Below, piece after piece: positions 12,893 to 19,251 of a DNA stretch of 19,251 nucleotides. Source of the DNA: an uncultured Oscillospiraceae bacterium (GTDB taxonomy: Bacteria; Bacillota; Clostridia; Oscillospirales; Oscillospiraceae); NCBI GenBank assembly GCA_944385645.1, contig CALWYA010000007.1, positions 1 through 19,251 of the forward strand, in the 5' to 3' direction. Every line of letters begins with the position of its first letter. The stretch's first letter is position 1. The notes under the pieces were generated by a model that was given only the letters and a program-made list of their open reading frames with translations, searched no databases and had not been told where the DNA came from. Both the position numbers and the translations under genes were made by a program.

Positions 12893-14007
12893 CGCGGGTG
12901 CTGAACCTGATCAGTGACACCAACATCGGCGGGGCGGGCCGGGTGATCCTGAACTACCTGAAATACGCCGACACCTCCCAGTTCGAGACCCTGGCCGCCG
13001 TCCCCCGGGGCAGTCTGCTGAAGGCCCCTCTGGAGGAGGCGGGGGCCCAGGTCTATGAGGCGGACGCCATGGCAGACCGGTCCTATGACCGGGGGGACGT
13101 GGGGGTACTGAGAGACCTAATCGCCCGGGTGAAGCCCGACCTGGTCCACACCCACGGCTGTCTGTCCGGCCGCGTGGCCGCCAAACGGCTGCGCGTGCCG
13201 GTGGTATACAGCCGGCACTCCGCCTTTCCCGTCCCCGCCAAGCTCCGGTATCCCCCGGGGCGGTGGGTGAACAAGTGGGTCAATGAGCACTACGCCGACC
13301 GGATCATCGCCGTCAGCCCCGCCGCCCGGGACAATCTGGTGGATTCCGGCGTCTCTCCGGACAAGATCACCGTAGTGATGAACGGGGTGGCCCCCGTCCC
13401 CCGGACCAGTCCAGCGGAACAGGCGGCCCTGAGACAGGAGCTGGGCCTGCCGCCGGGGGCGGTGGTCTTTGGCATCCTGGCCCGGCTGGAGGACTACAAG
13501 GGCCACCTGGACCTGGTCCGGGCTGCCCGGCTGCTGAAGGACCGGGGGGTGTACAACTTCCGGATTCTGGTGGCCGGGACCGGCTCCTTTGAACAGGAGG
13601 TGGCCCAGGCCGTCCGGGAGGCGGAGGTGGCCGACGCGGTCATGCTGCTAGGCTTCCGGTCCGATGTGGCCGCCCTGCTGAACATTCTGGACGTGCAGCT
13701 CAACGCCTCCTGGGGCACCGAGGCCACCTCCATGGCCCTGCTGGAGGGGATGAGCCTGGGCCTGCCCACCGTGGCCAGCGACTACGGGGGCAACCCCTGG
13801 GTGGTGCGGGACGGGGAGACCGGCCTGCTCTTTCCCAGCCGGGACCCCGCCGCCCTGGCCGCCGCCCTGGAGCGGCTGATGAACAGCCCCGGGGAGCGGG
13901 CGGCTATGGGCCGTGCCGCACGGGCCCTGTATGAGCAAGAATTCACCGGAGCCGCCTTTGCCCGCCGGGTGGAGGAGGTCTACCGTCAGGTTTTGAAAGG
14001 AGTATGA
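12889..14007 (+). CDS. GT4-family glycosyltransferase (GT-B fold)
   Basis: A 372-residue retaining glycosyltransferase that would add a sugar from a nucleotide donor to a lipid-linked acceptor at the inner membrane face. The N-terminal Rossmann half starts MTRVLNLISDTNIGGAGR with the GGxGR acceptor-side loop; HTHGCLSGRVAAKR follows. The C-terminal half has FGILARLEDYKGHLDLV and the GT4 EX7E motif with E278 and E286 (GTEATSMALLEGMSLGLPTV), which binds the nucleotide sugar. ATG 12889 overlaps the upstream stop as ATGA, with GGGGAGG 8 nt before it; a GTG at 12883 is too close to that site. Donor and acceptor are unknown. Confidence 0.92.
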   Translation: MTRVLNLISDTNIGGAGRVILNYLKYADTSQFETLAAVPRGSLLKAPLEEAGAQVYEADAMADRSYDRGDVGVLRDLIARVKPDLVHTHGCLSGRVAAKRLRVPVVYSRHSAFPVPAKLRYPPGRWVNKWVNEHYADRIIAVSPAARDNLVDSGVSPDKITVVMNGVAPVPRTSPAEQAALRQELGLPPGAVVFGILARLEDYKGHLDLVRAARLLKDRGVYNFRILVAGTGSFEQEVAQAVREAEVADAVMLLGFRSDVAALLNILDVQLNASWGTEATSMALLEGMSLGLPTVASDYGGNPWVVRDGETGLLFPSRDPAALAAALERLMNSPGERAAMGRAARALYEQEFTGAAFARRVEEVYRQVLKGV

Positions 14008-14008
14008 C

Positions 14009-14515
14009 ATGGAACAAAACAAATCGAACTTCCGCCTGCGGCTGAACCTGTTTGACGCCATCATCCTGATTTTGGTGCTCGCCGTGGGCGGGGTGCTGGC
14101 CTGGTTGGCCCTGCGGCCCGCCGCCCAGGAGGCTGCCGATCCCTCCGTCGCCTCCACCGTGCGCTACACCGTCCGCTTCCAGCGGTGGGCCGAGGGGAGC
14201 TCCTCCCTCATCGAGGCGGGGGACAAGCTGACCGACAACATCAAGAACTATGCCCTGGGCACGGTGGTCTCCTGCGAGGCGGTGCCCGCCGTCGCCCAGG
14301 TGCTGGACCAGGAGGAGCGCCGGTATGTGGACGCCCCCATCGAGGGCTATGAGGACGTCTTGGTGACGGTGGAGTCCCCCTGTACCGAGTCGGACGCCGG
14401 CTTTGTGCTGGACGGCGGCTATGAGCTGCGGGTGGGTATCACCACCTATATCAAAGGCGAAGGCTATATGGCCAGCGGCCCGGTGGTCGCTGTGGAGCGG
14501 GAGGGTCAGGCATGA
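14009..14515 (+). CDS. DUF4330 family membrane-anchored protein (first of two)
   Basis: A 168-residue protein with one N-terminal membrane helix (residues about 16-37, FDAIILILVLAVGGVLAWLA) after a short basic cytosolic tail, and an extracytoplasmic beta-rich domain (about 50-168). The LNLFDAIILILVL start and the repeated strands match DUF4330, a family without known function to me, and this copy is more divergent than its neighbour. ATG 14009 is 1 bp after the glycosyltransferase stop with AAAGGAG 6 nt upstream; its own stop overlaps the next start (ATGA). Membrane-anchored outer-face proteins in such operons could act as accessory factors for polymer export or attachment, which is inference from context only. 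Confidence 0.8.
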   Translation: MEQNKSNFRLRLNLFDAIILILVLAVGGVLAWLALRPAAQEAADPSVASTVRYTVRFQRWAEGSSSLIEAGDKLTDNIKNYALGTVVSCEAVPAVAQVLDQEERRYVDAPIEGYEDVLVTVESPCTESDAGFVLDGGYELRVGITTYIKGEGYMASGPVVAVEREGQA

Positions 14516-15006
14516 AGGTGATCGACAACAACGGCCGGCTGTTCGGCAAGATCAGTGTCATCGACGTGCTGGCCATCCTGGTGGTGCTGGCCCTGGGGGC
14601 CGCCCTGTACGTCAAATCCAACCAGCCCCACACCGGGGTCAGCGTCCCCACCCAGACCATCACCTATCAGGTGCGGGTGGACGGGGCGCCGGAGTACCTC
14701 CAGAACAGCATCCACGTGGGGGACGCGGTGTACGATCTGAGCTATGAGAGCGGCGGCGCCCCGCTGGGAGAGATCATCGACATCCAGGTGCTGCCCGGCA
14801 CCAGGATGGCCGAGTTCATCGACGGCACCGCCGGGCCCGCTCCGGTGGAGGGCGGGGCCAACCTGCTGCTGACCATCCAGGGAGAGGGCCTGGTGAATGA
14901 GGAGGGCTATTTCCTCAACCGGGTGTACGATCTGGGGGTCAACGCGGCCCGGACCTATTACTCCAAATACGCCGAGTTCACCACCACGGTGACGGCGATC
15001 CTGTAA
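14512..15006 (+). CDS. DUF4330 family membrane-anchored protein (second of two)
   Basis: A 164-residue DUF4330 protein with the family's characteristic opening VIDNNGRLFGKISVIDVLAI, a single membrane helix at about 17-34, and an extracytoplasmic domain containing IHVGDAVYDLSYESGGAPLG and GEIIDIQVLPGT. Its start overlaps the previous stop (ATGA at 14512-14515), so the two paralogues are translated together, probably in similar amounts, and may form a heteromer. The function is unknown; the family often occurs beside glycosyltransferases and O-antigen-ligase-like genes, as here. A 37-bp gap precedes the next gene. Confidence 0.88.
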   Translation: MKVIDNNGRLFGKISVIDVLAILVVLALGAALYVKSNQPHTGVSVPTQTITYQVRVDGAPEYLQNSIHVGDAVYDLSYESGGAPLGEIIDIQVLPGTRMAEFIDGTAGPAPVEGGANLLLTIQGEGLVNEEGYFLNRVYDLGVNAARTYYSKYAEFTTTVTAIL

Positions 15007-15043
15007 CGGCGGAGCGGGCATCAAACGAGAGGAGGCGGGCGGC

Positions 15044-17254
15044 ATGAAGATCCTCATGGCCACCATGGGACTGGACATCGGCGGGGCGGAGACCCACATT
15101 GTGGAGCTGTCCAAGGAGCTGAAGCGGCAGGGCCACGACGTGGCCATCATCTCCAACGGCGGCGTCTACGTCCCCGAGGTGACCGCCGCCGGCATCCGAC
15201 ACTACCAGGCCCCCCTGAACCGGCGCAGCCTGCCCGACATGTTCCGGGCCTTCCGTATCCTGGAGCAGGTCATCCGCCGGGAGAAGCCCGACGTGGTCCA
15301 CGCCCACGCCCGCATCCCCGCCTTCCTGTGCGGCAAGCTGCGCCGGCGGCTGGGGTTCACCTTTGTCACCTCCTGCCACGGGGTGTATCAGACGGGCGGG
15401 GTGCTCAAGTGGCTGTCCGACTGGGGACAGCACACCCTGGCGGTGTCCGAGGACATCCGGGACTATCTGGAGGAGCAGTACCGCCTCCCCGCCGAGCGCA
15501 TCACCCTGACCATCAACGGCATCGACACGGAGAAGTTCTCCCCGGCGGTGTCCGGGGCGGAGGTCCGGGCGGAGTTCGGCCTGGGGGACGGCCCGGTGGT
15601 GGGCCATGTGAGCCGGCTGGATCAGGCCGCCTCCTGGACCGCCCGGCAGCTCATCGAGCTGGCCCCCGCCCTGGGGGAGCGGTGCCCCGGGGCCCGGGTG
15701 CTGATCACCGGCGGCGGCGACGTCTATGAGGAGCTGTCCGCCCGGGCCCGGGCGGTGAACGAGGCCGCCGGCCGGACCTGCGTGGTGCTCACCGGCCCCC
15801 GCACCGATGTGAACCGGGTGGCCGCCGCCTGTGACCTGTTCGTGGGGGTCTCCCGGGCCGCCCTGGAGGCCATGGCCCTGGGCAAGGCGGTGGTCCTCTC
15901 CGGGGCCCAGGGCCACACCGGCCTGTTTACCCCGGAGCTGCTGGACAAGGCGGTGGACACCAACTTCTGCTGCCGCACCGACCCCCGGTCCACTCAGGAG
16001 CAGCTGCTGGAGGAGGTGTGCGCCGCCCTGGCCCTGCCCCGGGAGAAGCGGGACGAGCTGGGGGCCTATGGCCGGCAGGTCATCCTGGATCGCTATTCGG
16101 TGCGCCGCATGGCCCAGGACTGTCTGGCCGCCTATGCCAGGGCCGCCCGGAAGAAGTACCGGGTGGTGATGAGTGGCTACTACGGCTTTGAAAATGCCGG
16201 GGACGACGCCATTCTGGACTCCATCCAGCAGGCCATCCGGGAGGCCAGCGATCAGGTGTCGGTCACCGTGCTGTCCAAGGACCCGGCCCTCACCCACAAG
16301 CAGTACGGCCTGGAGGCCATTCCCCGGTTCCGGGTGCTGCGGGTGCTGGCCGCCCTGGCCCGGTGCGACGCCCTGCTGTCCGGGGGCGGGAGCCTGCTCC
16401 AGGACACCACCTCCACCCGGTCCCTGCTGTACTATCTGTCGGTCATCCGGTGCGCCCAGCTGCTGGGCAAGCCGGTGATGCTCTATGCCAACGGCATCGG
16501 CCCGGTGCGCAAGCCGGTCAACCGCCGGCGGGTGAAGCGGGTGGTGGAGCGGGCCGCCCTGGTCACCCTCCGGGACCACAGCTCCCTGCGGGAGCTGCGG
16601 GAGATGGGGGTGAGACGGCCCGACGTGGCCGTCACCGCAGACCCGGTGTTCCACCTGGAGGCGGTGGACCGGAGCCGCTCCCTGGAGCTGCTGGCCGGGG
16701 CGGGCTTGGCGGCCAATGCCCCATTCGCGGCGGTGTCCGTCCGAGATTGGACAGGGGGCGCCGACTTCTATCCCAAGCTGGCCGCCCTGTGCGACCACAT
16801 CCACGAGACCTACGGCCTGGAGATCCTGTTCCTGCTCATGCAGCCCAGCCGGGACCGGGAGGCCACCGCCCGGGTGCGGGAGCGGATGCGCGCCCCCTCC
16901 TTCGTGCTGGACCGGCCATGCACCCCCCGGGAGCTCATGGGGGCCCTGGGGCAGTCCCGGCTGTGCCTGGCCATGCGGCTGCACACCCTGATCTTTGCCG
17001 CCCGGATGGCGGTGCCCGCCCTGGGGCTGGTGTACGACCCCAAGGTGGCCAGCTATCTGCGGGAGCTGGACCTGCCCGCCGCCGGCGACGTGGAGCGGTT
17101 CGACCTGGAGGAGGCTGTCCGCCGCACCGACGCCCTTATGGCCGACTACGACGGGGTGCTCGCCCGCCTGCGGGAGAAGTCCCAGCAGCTCACCCGGGCC
17201 GCCGGGGAGAACGAGCGGCTGCTGTTGGAGATGCTGGAGCGGAGCGGAACGTGA
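15044..17254 (+). CDS. csaB: Fusion of GT4 glycosyltransferase and CsaB-type polysaccharide pyruvyltransferase
   Basis: 736 residues in two parts. Residues 1-368 form a GT-B glycosyltransferase (MKILMATMGLDIGGAETHIV, HAHARIPAFLCGKL, GHVSRLDQAA); the second Glu of the EX7E motif is present (VSRAALEAMALG) but the first is replaced by Val, so activity is uncertain. Residues about 370-736 are a CsaB-like pyruvyltransferase: SGYYGFENAGDDAILDS, LLSGGGSLLQDTTSTRS (about 445-460), YANGIGPV and AMRLHTLIFAA (about 643-653). CsaB enzymes transfer pyruvate from phosphoenolpyruvate to a ManNAc-type sugar of the secondary cell-wall polymer, giving the ketal bound by SLH domains. ATG 15044 has GAGGAGG 8 nt upstream. 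It is the last gene of the operon, and the SLH protein at 6641-9673 is a probable beneficiary. Confidence 0.92.
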   Translation: MKILMATMGLDIGGAETHIVELSKELKRQGHDVAIISNGGVYVPEVTAAGIRHYQAPLNRRSLPDMFRAFRILEQVIRREKPDVVHAHARIPAFLCGKLRRRLGFTFVTSCHGVYQTGGVLKWLSDWGQHTLAVSEDIRDYLEEQYRLPAERITLTINGIDTEKFSPAVSGAEVRAEFGLGDGPVVGHVSRLDQAASWTARQLIELAPALGERCPGARVLITGGGDVYEELSARARAVNEAAGRTCVVLTGPRTDVNRVAAACDLFVGVSRAALEAMALGKAVVLSGAQGHTGLFTPELLDKAVDTNFCCRTDPRSTQEQLLEEVCAALALPREKRDELGAYGRQVILDRYSVRRMAQDCLAAYARAARKKYRVVMSGYYGFENAGDDAILDSIQQAIREASDQVSVTVLSKDPALTHKQYGLEAIPRFRVLRVLAALARCDALLSGGGSLLQDTTSTRSLLYYLSVIRCAQLLGKPVMLYANGIGPVRKPVNRRRVKRVVERAALVTLRDHSSLRELREMGVRRPDVAVTADPVFHLEAVDRSRSLELLAGAGLAANAPFAAVSVRDWTGGADFYPKLAALCDHIHETYGLEILFLLMQPSRDREATARVRERMRAPSFVLDRPCTPRELMGALGQSRLCLAMRLHTLIFAARMAVPALGLVYDPKVASYLRELDLPAAGDVERFDLEEAVRRTDALMADYDGVLARLREKSQQLTRAAGENERLLLEMLERSGT

Positions 17255-17272
17255 GCCGCCTGAAACAAGACA

Positions 17273-17308
17273 AAAGGGAGCCCGGTCCGATCGGACCGGG
17301 CTCCCTTT
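17273..17308. terminator. Perfect 36-bp palindrome, bidirectional terminator
   Basis: AAAGGGAGCCCGGTCCGA is followed at once by its exact reverse complement, with the centre between 17290 and 17291. Short A/T ends give a T-run of three to four in both directions. An outer pair GTGAGCCG (17251-17258, including the csaB stop) with CGGCTCAC (17311-17318) can extend the structure. It lies between the convergent csaB and abrB-type genes. Confidence 0.85.
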
Positions 17309-17351
17309 GTCGGCTCACAGGGATGCCGGAGCCGGAGTCAGGGACTCCGTC

Positions 17352-17603
17352 TTATTTCTGAAACAGAGCAGACATCTCCTTGAAGCAGCGGGGGCAGATG
17401 TTTTTCCCCCGGAATTCAACGATGTCCTTTTCATTGTCACAGAAGATACACGCTGGCTGAAACTTCCGAAGCACGATGGACGGCCCGTCCATGTAGATCT
17501 CCAGGGAGTCTTTTTCCTCAATATCCAGCGTGCGGCGCAGTTCGATGGGCAGCACGATACGGCCCAGCTCGTCCACCTTGCGTACAATACCAGTGGATTT
17601 CAT
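17352..17603 (-). CDS. AbrB/SpoVT-family transcription regulator with two CxxC pairs
   Basis: An 83-residue protein. Residues 1-47 are a swapped-hairpin AbrB DNA-binding domain almost matching B. subtilis AbrB (STGIVRKVDELGRIVLPIEL, then RRTLDIEEKDSLEIYMDG). Residues 48-83 carry CIFCDNEKDIVEFRG and NICPRCF, two CxxC pairs that probably form a small zinc ribbon; B. subtilis AbrB has a different C-terminal domain there. Such regulators act as dimers or tetramers on transition-state or sporulation genes. ATG at 17601-17603 has AAAGGAGG 9 nt upstream, and a strong promoter lies at 17688-17716. It is divergent from spmA-spmB, which it might regulate, although no evidence of this is visible. Confidence 0.92.
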   Translation of the reverse strand: MKSTGIVRKVDELGRIVLPIELRRTLDIEEKDSLEIYMDGPSIVLRKFQPACIFCDNEKDIVEFRGKNICPRCFKEMSALFQK

Positions 17604-17687
17604 AATATGACGCCTCCTTTTCTCTGTTTACAGACTGCCCCTTGGGCCCGGCGTCGACCGGCAGCTTGGGCGTTCTTTCACACTCAT

Positions 17688-17716
17688 ATTTTACCGGGAA
17701 TGAAATATCATGTCAA
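17688..17716 (-). promoter_or_regulatory. Promoter of the AbrB-type gene
   Basis: On the minus strand, consensus -35 TTGACA (17711-17716), a 17-nt spacer and TAAAAT (17688-17693). Start is near 17681, giving a leader of about 77 nt with the ribosome site at its end. Confidence 0.78.
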
Positions 17717-17864
17717 CAGGTAATGTAGGTCAAATTCGAGGAAAAAATGTAGAAATTTCTTGGAAAATAGGTGTTCGGCTGGATTTTTTTGTAAATTTTG
17801 GGACTGACACAGGTATCTTCCGCCCCGGTGGCACGTATGGATGGACAAGAGGGGGGAGGGTGAC
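17717..17864. other. AT-rich intergenic region upstream of spmA
   Basis: About 150 bp between the abrB-type promoter and spmA. It is markedly AT-rich (AAAAAATGTAGAAATTTC, GGATTTTTTTGTAAATTT) up to 17810. It must hold the spmAB promoter, which in relatives is sporulation-specific; I could not identify sigma-E, sigma-F or sigma-G hexamers with confidence. Confidence 0.4.
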
Positions 17865-18443
17865 ATGAGCATGACAATCCTGTGGACGGGGATGGCGGCC
17901 TGCGCCCTGATGTGCGGTCTGCTCACCGGCCGGGGGGAGGCGGTGGCCGCCGCCGCGATGAAGGGGGCGGCGGGAGCGGTGGAGCTGGCCCTGTCCATGG
18001 CGGGCGTGCTGTGCCTGTGGTCGGGCGTGATGGAGGTGATGCGCCAGGCGGGACTGGCGGACGGACTGTCCCGGCTGCTGGGGCCGGTGCTCCGGCGGCT
18101 CTTTCCCCAGTCGGCGGATGACCGGGAGACCATGGACGCCGTGGCCGCCAATGTGTCTGCCAACCTGCTGGGCCTGGGCAACGCCGCCACCCCCCTGGGG
18201 CTGGAGGCGGCTCGGCGGATGGCCCGGCGCAGTCCCAGGGTGGCCTCGGACAGCCTGTGCATGCTGGTGGTGTGCAACACCGCCTCCATTCAGCTCATCC
18301 CCGCCACGGTGGCCTCGGTGCGCGCGGCGGCGGGGAGTGCCGAGCCCTTTGACATCCTGCCGGCGGTGTGGCTGGTCTCCGGGCTGTCGGTGGGGGTGGG
18401 AGTGCTGGCCTGCAAGGTACTGGCCCGGCTGTGGAGGGACTGA
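17865..18443 (+). CDS. spmA: Spore maturation protein A
   Basis: A 192-residue membrane protein with a nucleoside-recognition (Gate) domain. SpmA and SpmB together are needed for full dehydration of the spore core; mutants in B. subtilis make wetter, less heat-resistant spores. Seen: hydrophobic segments at the N-terminus (TILWTGMAACALMCGLL) and at about 43-60, the conserved NVSANLLGLGNAATPLGLEA stretch, LVVCNTASIQLIPATVASVR, and a C-terminal helix LVSGLSVGVGVLACKVL. The start at 17865 (MSMTILW) has GGAGG 5 nt upstream; ATG 17871 is an alternative. The stop at 18441-18443 lies 2 bp before the spmB start, so the pair is an operon. Confidence 0.93.
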   Translation: MSMTILWTGMAACALMCGLLTGRGEAVAAAAMKGAAGAVELALSMAGVLCLWSGVMEVMRQAGLADGLSRLLGPVLRRLFPQSADDRETMDAVAANVSANLLGLGNAATPLGLEAARRMARRSPRVASDSLCMLVVCNTASIQLIPATVASVRAAAGSAEPFDILPAVWLVSGLSVGVGVLACKVLARLWRD

Positions 18444-18445
18444 GG

Positions 18446-18967
18446 GTGGAGCTGCTGTTGGCCATGCTGGTCCCTGGTGTGATGGTTGGTGTGGCCCTGT
18501 GTGGGGCGGTCCGGGGGGTGGATGTGTACGCCGCCCTGGTGAAGGGGGCGGGGACCGGGCTGGAGACCCTGGTCCGGATCATCCCTGCCCTGGTGGCTCT
18601 GATGACGGCGGTGGCCATGCTCCGGGCCTCCGGGGCACTGGAGCTGCTGGCCGGAGTGCTGGCTCCGGTTCTGGAGCTGGTGGGGCTGCCGGCGGAGCTG
18701 CTGCCCCTGATGCTGGTGCGGCCGGTGAGCGGCTCGGCCGCCCTAGGGGTGGGAGCCGAACTGATGGCGGCCTACGGTCCTGACTCCCGGCTGGGCCGGA
18801 TGGCGGCGGTGATGCTGGGGTCCACCGAGACGACCTTTTATACGGTGAGCGTCTACTTCGGCGCCGCCGGCATCTCCCGCACCCGGTATGCCGTCCCCGC
18901 CGCCCTGTGCGCCGATCTGACGGGCTTTCTGGCCGCCGCTTGGGCAGTCCGCCTGCTGTTTCCCTGA
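18446..18967 (+). CDS. spmB: Spore maturation protein B
   Basis: A 173-residue Gate-domain membrane protein and partner of SpmA in spore core dehydration. The GTG at 18446 gives MELLLAMLVPGVMVG and a normal family length; GGAGGG sits 7 nt upstream inside the end of spmA. Family signatures: GAGTGLETLVRIIPALVALM, LMLVRPVSGSAALGVGAEL and GSTETTFYTVSVYFGAAGI followed by RTRYAVPAALCADLTGF. In-frame sequence upstream of 18446 overlaps spmA and is not used. No strong terminator follows; a CCCGC/GCGGG hairpin near 19000 lacks a T-run. Confidence 0.93.
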   Translation: MELLLAMLVPGVMVGVALCGAVRGVDVYAALVKGAGTGLETLVRIIPALVALMTAVAMLRASGALELLAGVLAPVLELVGLPAELLPLMLVRPVSGSAALGVGAELMAAYGPDSRLGRMAAVMLGSTETTFYTVSVYFGAAGISRTRYAVPAALCADLTGFLAAAWAVRLLFP

Positions 18968-19061
18968 GGCTTGGCCGTGCCTGGCCTTCTTTGTCCCGCG
19001 GAAGGCGGGCACAGGTCCGGTGCGGAAGAGCGAGAAGGGAGAGAAAAACTTGCAAAAACTC

Positions 19062-19090
19062 TTGATTTCTCCCCGCCGGTCTGGTATTCT
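19062..19090 (+). promoter_or_regulatory. Promoter upstream of the tRNA-like sequence
   Basis: -35 TTGATT (19062-19067), a 17-nt spacer and -10 TATTCT (19085-19090) with an extended-10 TG. Start is near 19097. It reads rightward into 19144 and beyond, about 47 nt before the tRNA-like sequence. Confidence 0.6.
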
Positions 19091-19143
19091 TAATGGGCTG
19101 ACGGTTTGTCCTCCCGCAGCTCCGTCCGCGCCCGGTTCTATAT

Positions 19144-19188
19144 GCAGCGGTATCGAAGTGGTCATAACGGGGCTGACTCGAAATCATG
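19144..19188 (+). tRNA. tRNA-Ser(CGA)-like 5' half, incomplete or interrupted
   Basis: GCAGCGG could be the acceptor strand, TA positions 8-9, TCG/CGG the D stem around loop AAGTGGTCATAA, and CTCGAAA (19177-19183) the anticodon loop with anticodon CGA (Ser). D-arm and anticodon-loop sequences of this kind are typical of bacterial tRNA-Ser. The 3' side of the anticodon stem pairs at only three positions (TGA/TCA, then mismatches). No T-arm (TTCGA) appears within the next 50 nt, although GCAAGTTC at the window edge could begin one. It is either a tRNA fragment left at an integration junction or an atypical tRNA that continues outside the window. Confidence 0.4.
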
Positions 19189-19251
19189 TTTCCACTTTGG
19201 AAGTCCAAATTGCCGAAAAGCCAGTAACCATGCGGGTTTGCGGGCAAGTTC

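Noticed and set aside
14978..16984. A 668-codon open frame on the minus strand across the GT4-CsaB gene
   Set aside because: Same kind of antisense shadow; no motif, and the plus frame has conserved CsaB sequence.
1..19251. CRISPR arrays, rRNA genes or intact insertion sequences
   Set aside because: No regularly spaced direct repeats, rRNA-like segments or transposase genes were seen anywhere in the window.

Overview
The window looks like a chromosomal segment of a high-GC, spore-forming, low-abundance-AT clostridium, most likely of the Flavonifractor / Pseudoflavonifractor / Lawsonibacter type (Oscillospiraceae). This is inference from gene content: an alpha/beta-type small acid-soluble spore protein, spmA-spmB, an AbrB/SpoVT-type regulator, a feoB-feoA-feoA cluster, DUF3793, DUF4330 pairs, an SLH-domain protein and a CsaB homologue, all with strongly G/C-ending codons.

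Layout. (1) 1-2400 is a metal-uptake block: the 5' end of feoB and two feoA genes (minus strand), a divergent DtxR/MntR-type repressor, and a convergent DUF3793 gene. Four near-identical palindromes of the form GTTAG-N6-CTAA (341-358, 945-962, 2327-2344, 2377-2394), plus a degenerate fifth inside the feo promoter, suggest that the repressor controls feo and also DUF3793. (2) 2550-5150 is the accessory part. It holds a complete tyrosine recombinase, then a 230-bp segment bounded by inverted 22-bp recombinase-core-like repeats (3398-3419 and 3650-3671) that carries an outward promoter pointing back at the recombinase, then a same-length paralogue that has lost every catalytic residue and is frameshifted near its end. 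After that come a truncated signal-peptide start, a promoter-to-terminator unit for a roughly 106-nt small RNA, and an AT-richer stretch with an inverted repeat. This is best read as a DNA-inversion switch (inverton) with its own recombinase, captured in one orientation. (3) 5151-6518 has the spore protein SASP and a convergent D-2-hydroxyacid dehydrogenase.

(4) 6641-17254 is a cell-surface block. A 1010-residue secreted phosphodiester-glycosidase/SLH/SH3 protein (minus) is divergent from a six-gene operon (plus): murJ-like flippase, O-antigen-ligase-like membrane protein, GT4 glycosyltransferase, two DUF4330 membrane-anchored proteins, and a GT4-CsaB fusion. CsaB-type pyruvylation of secondary cell-wall polymer creates the ligand that SLH domains bind, so the two arms plausibly make the anchor and a protein that uses it. 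Their promoters carry identical hexamers (TTGAAA / TACAAT, 17-nt spacers). (5) 17352-18967 has an AbrB-type regulator with two CxxC pairs (minus) and spmA-spmB (plus). (6) The right edge (19062-19251) carries a promoter followed by what looks like the 5' half of a tRNA-Ser(CGA), after which the similarity breaks, either at an attachment-site junction or in an unusual tRNA.

No rRNA, CRISPR array or intact insertion sequence was seen. All family assignments were made by eye from motifs; no database search was run.
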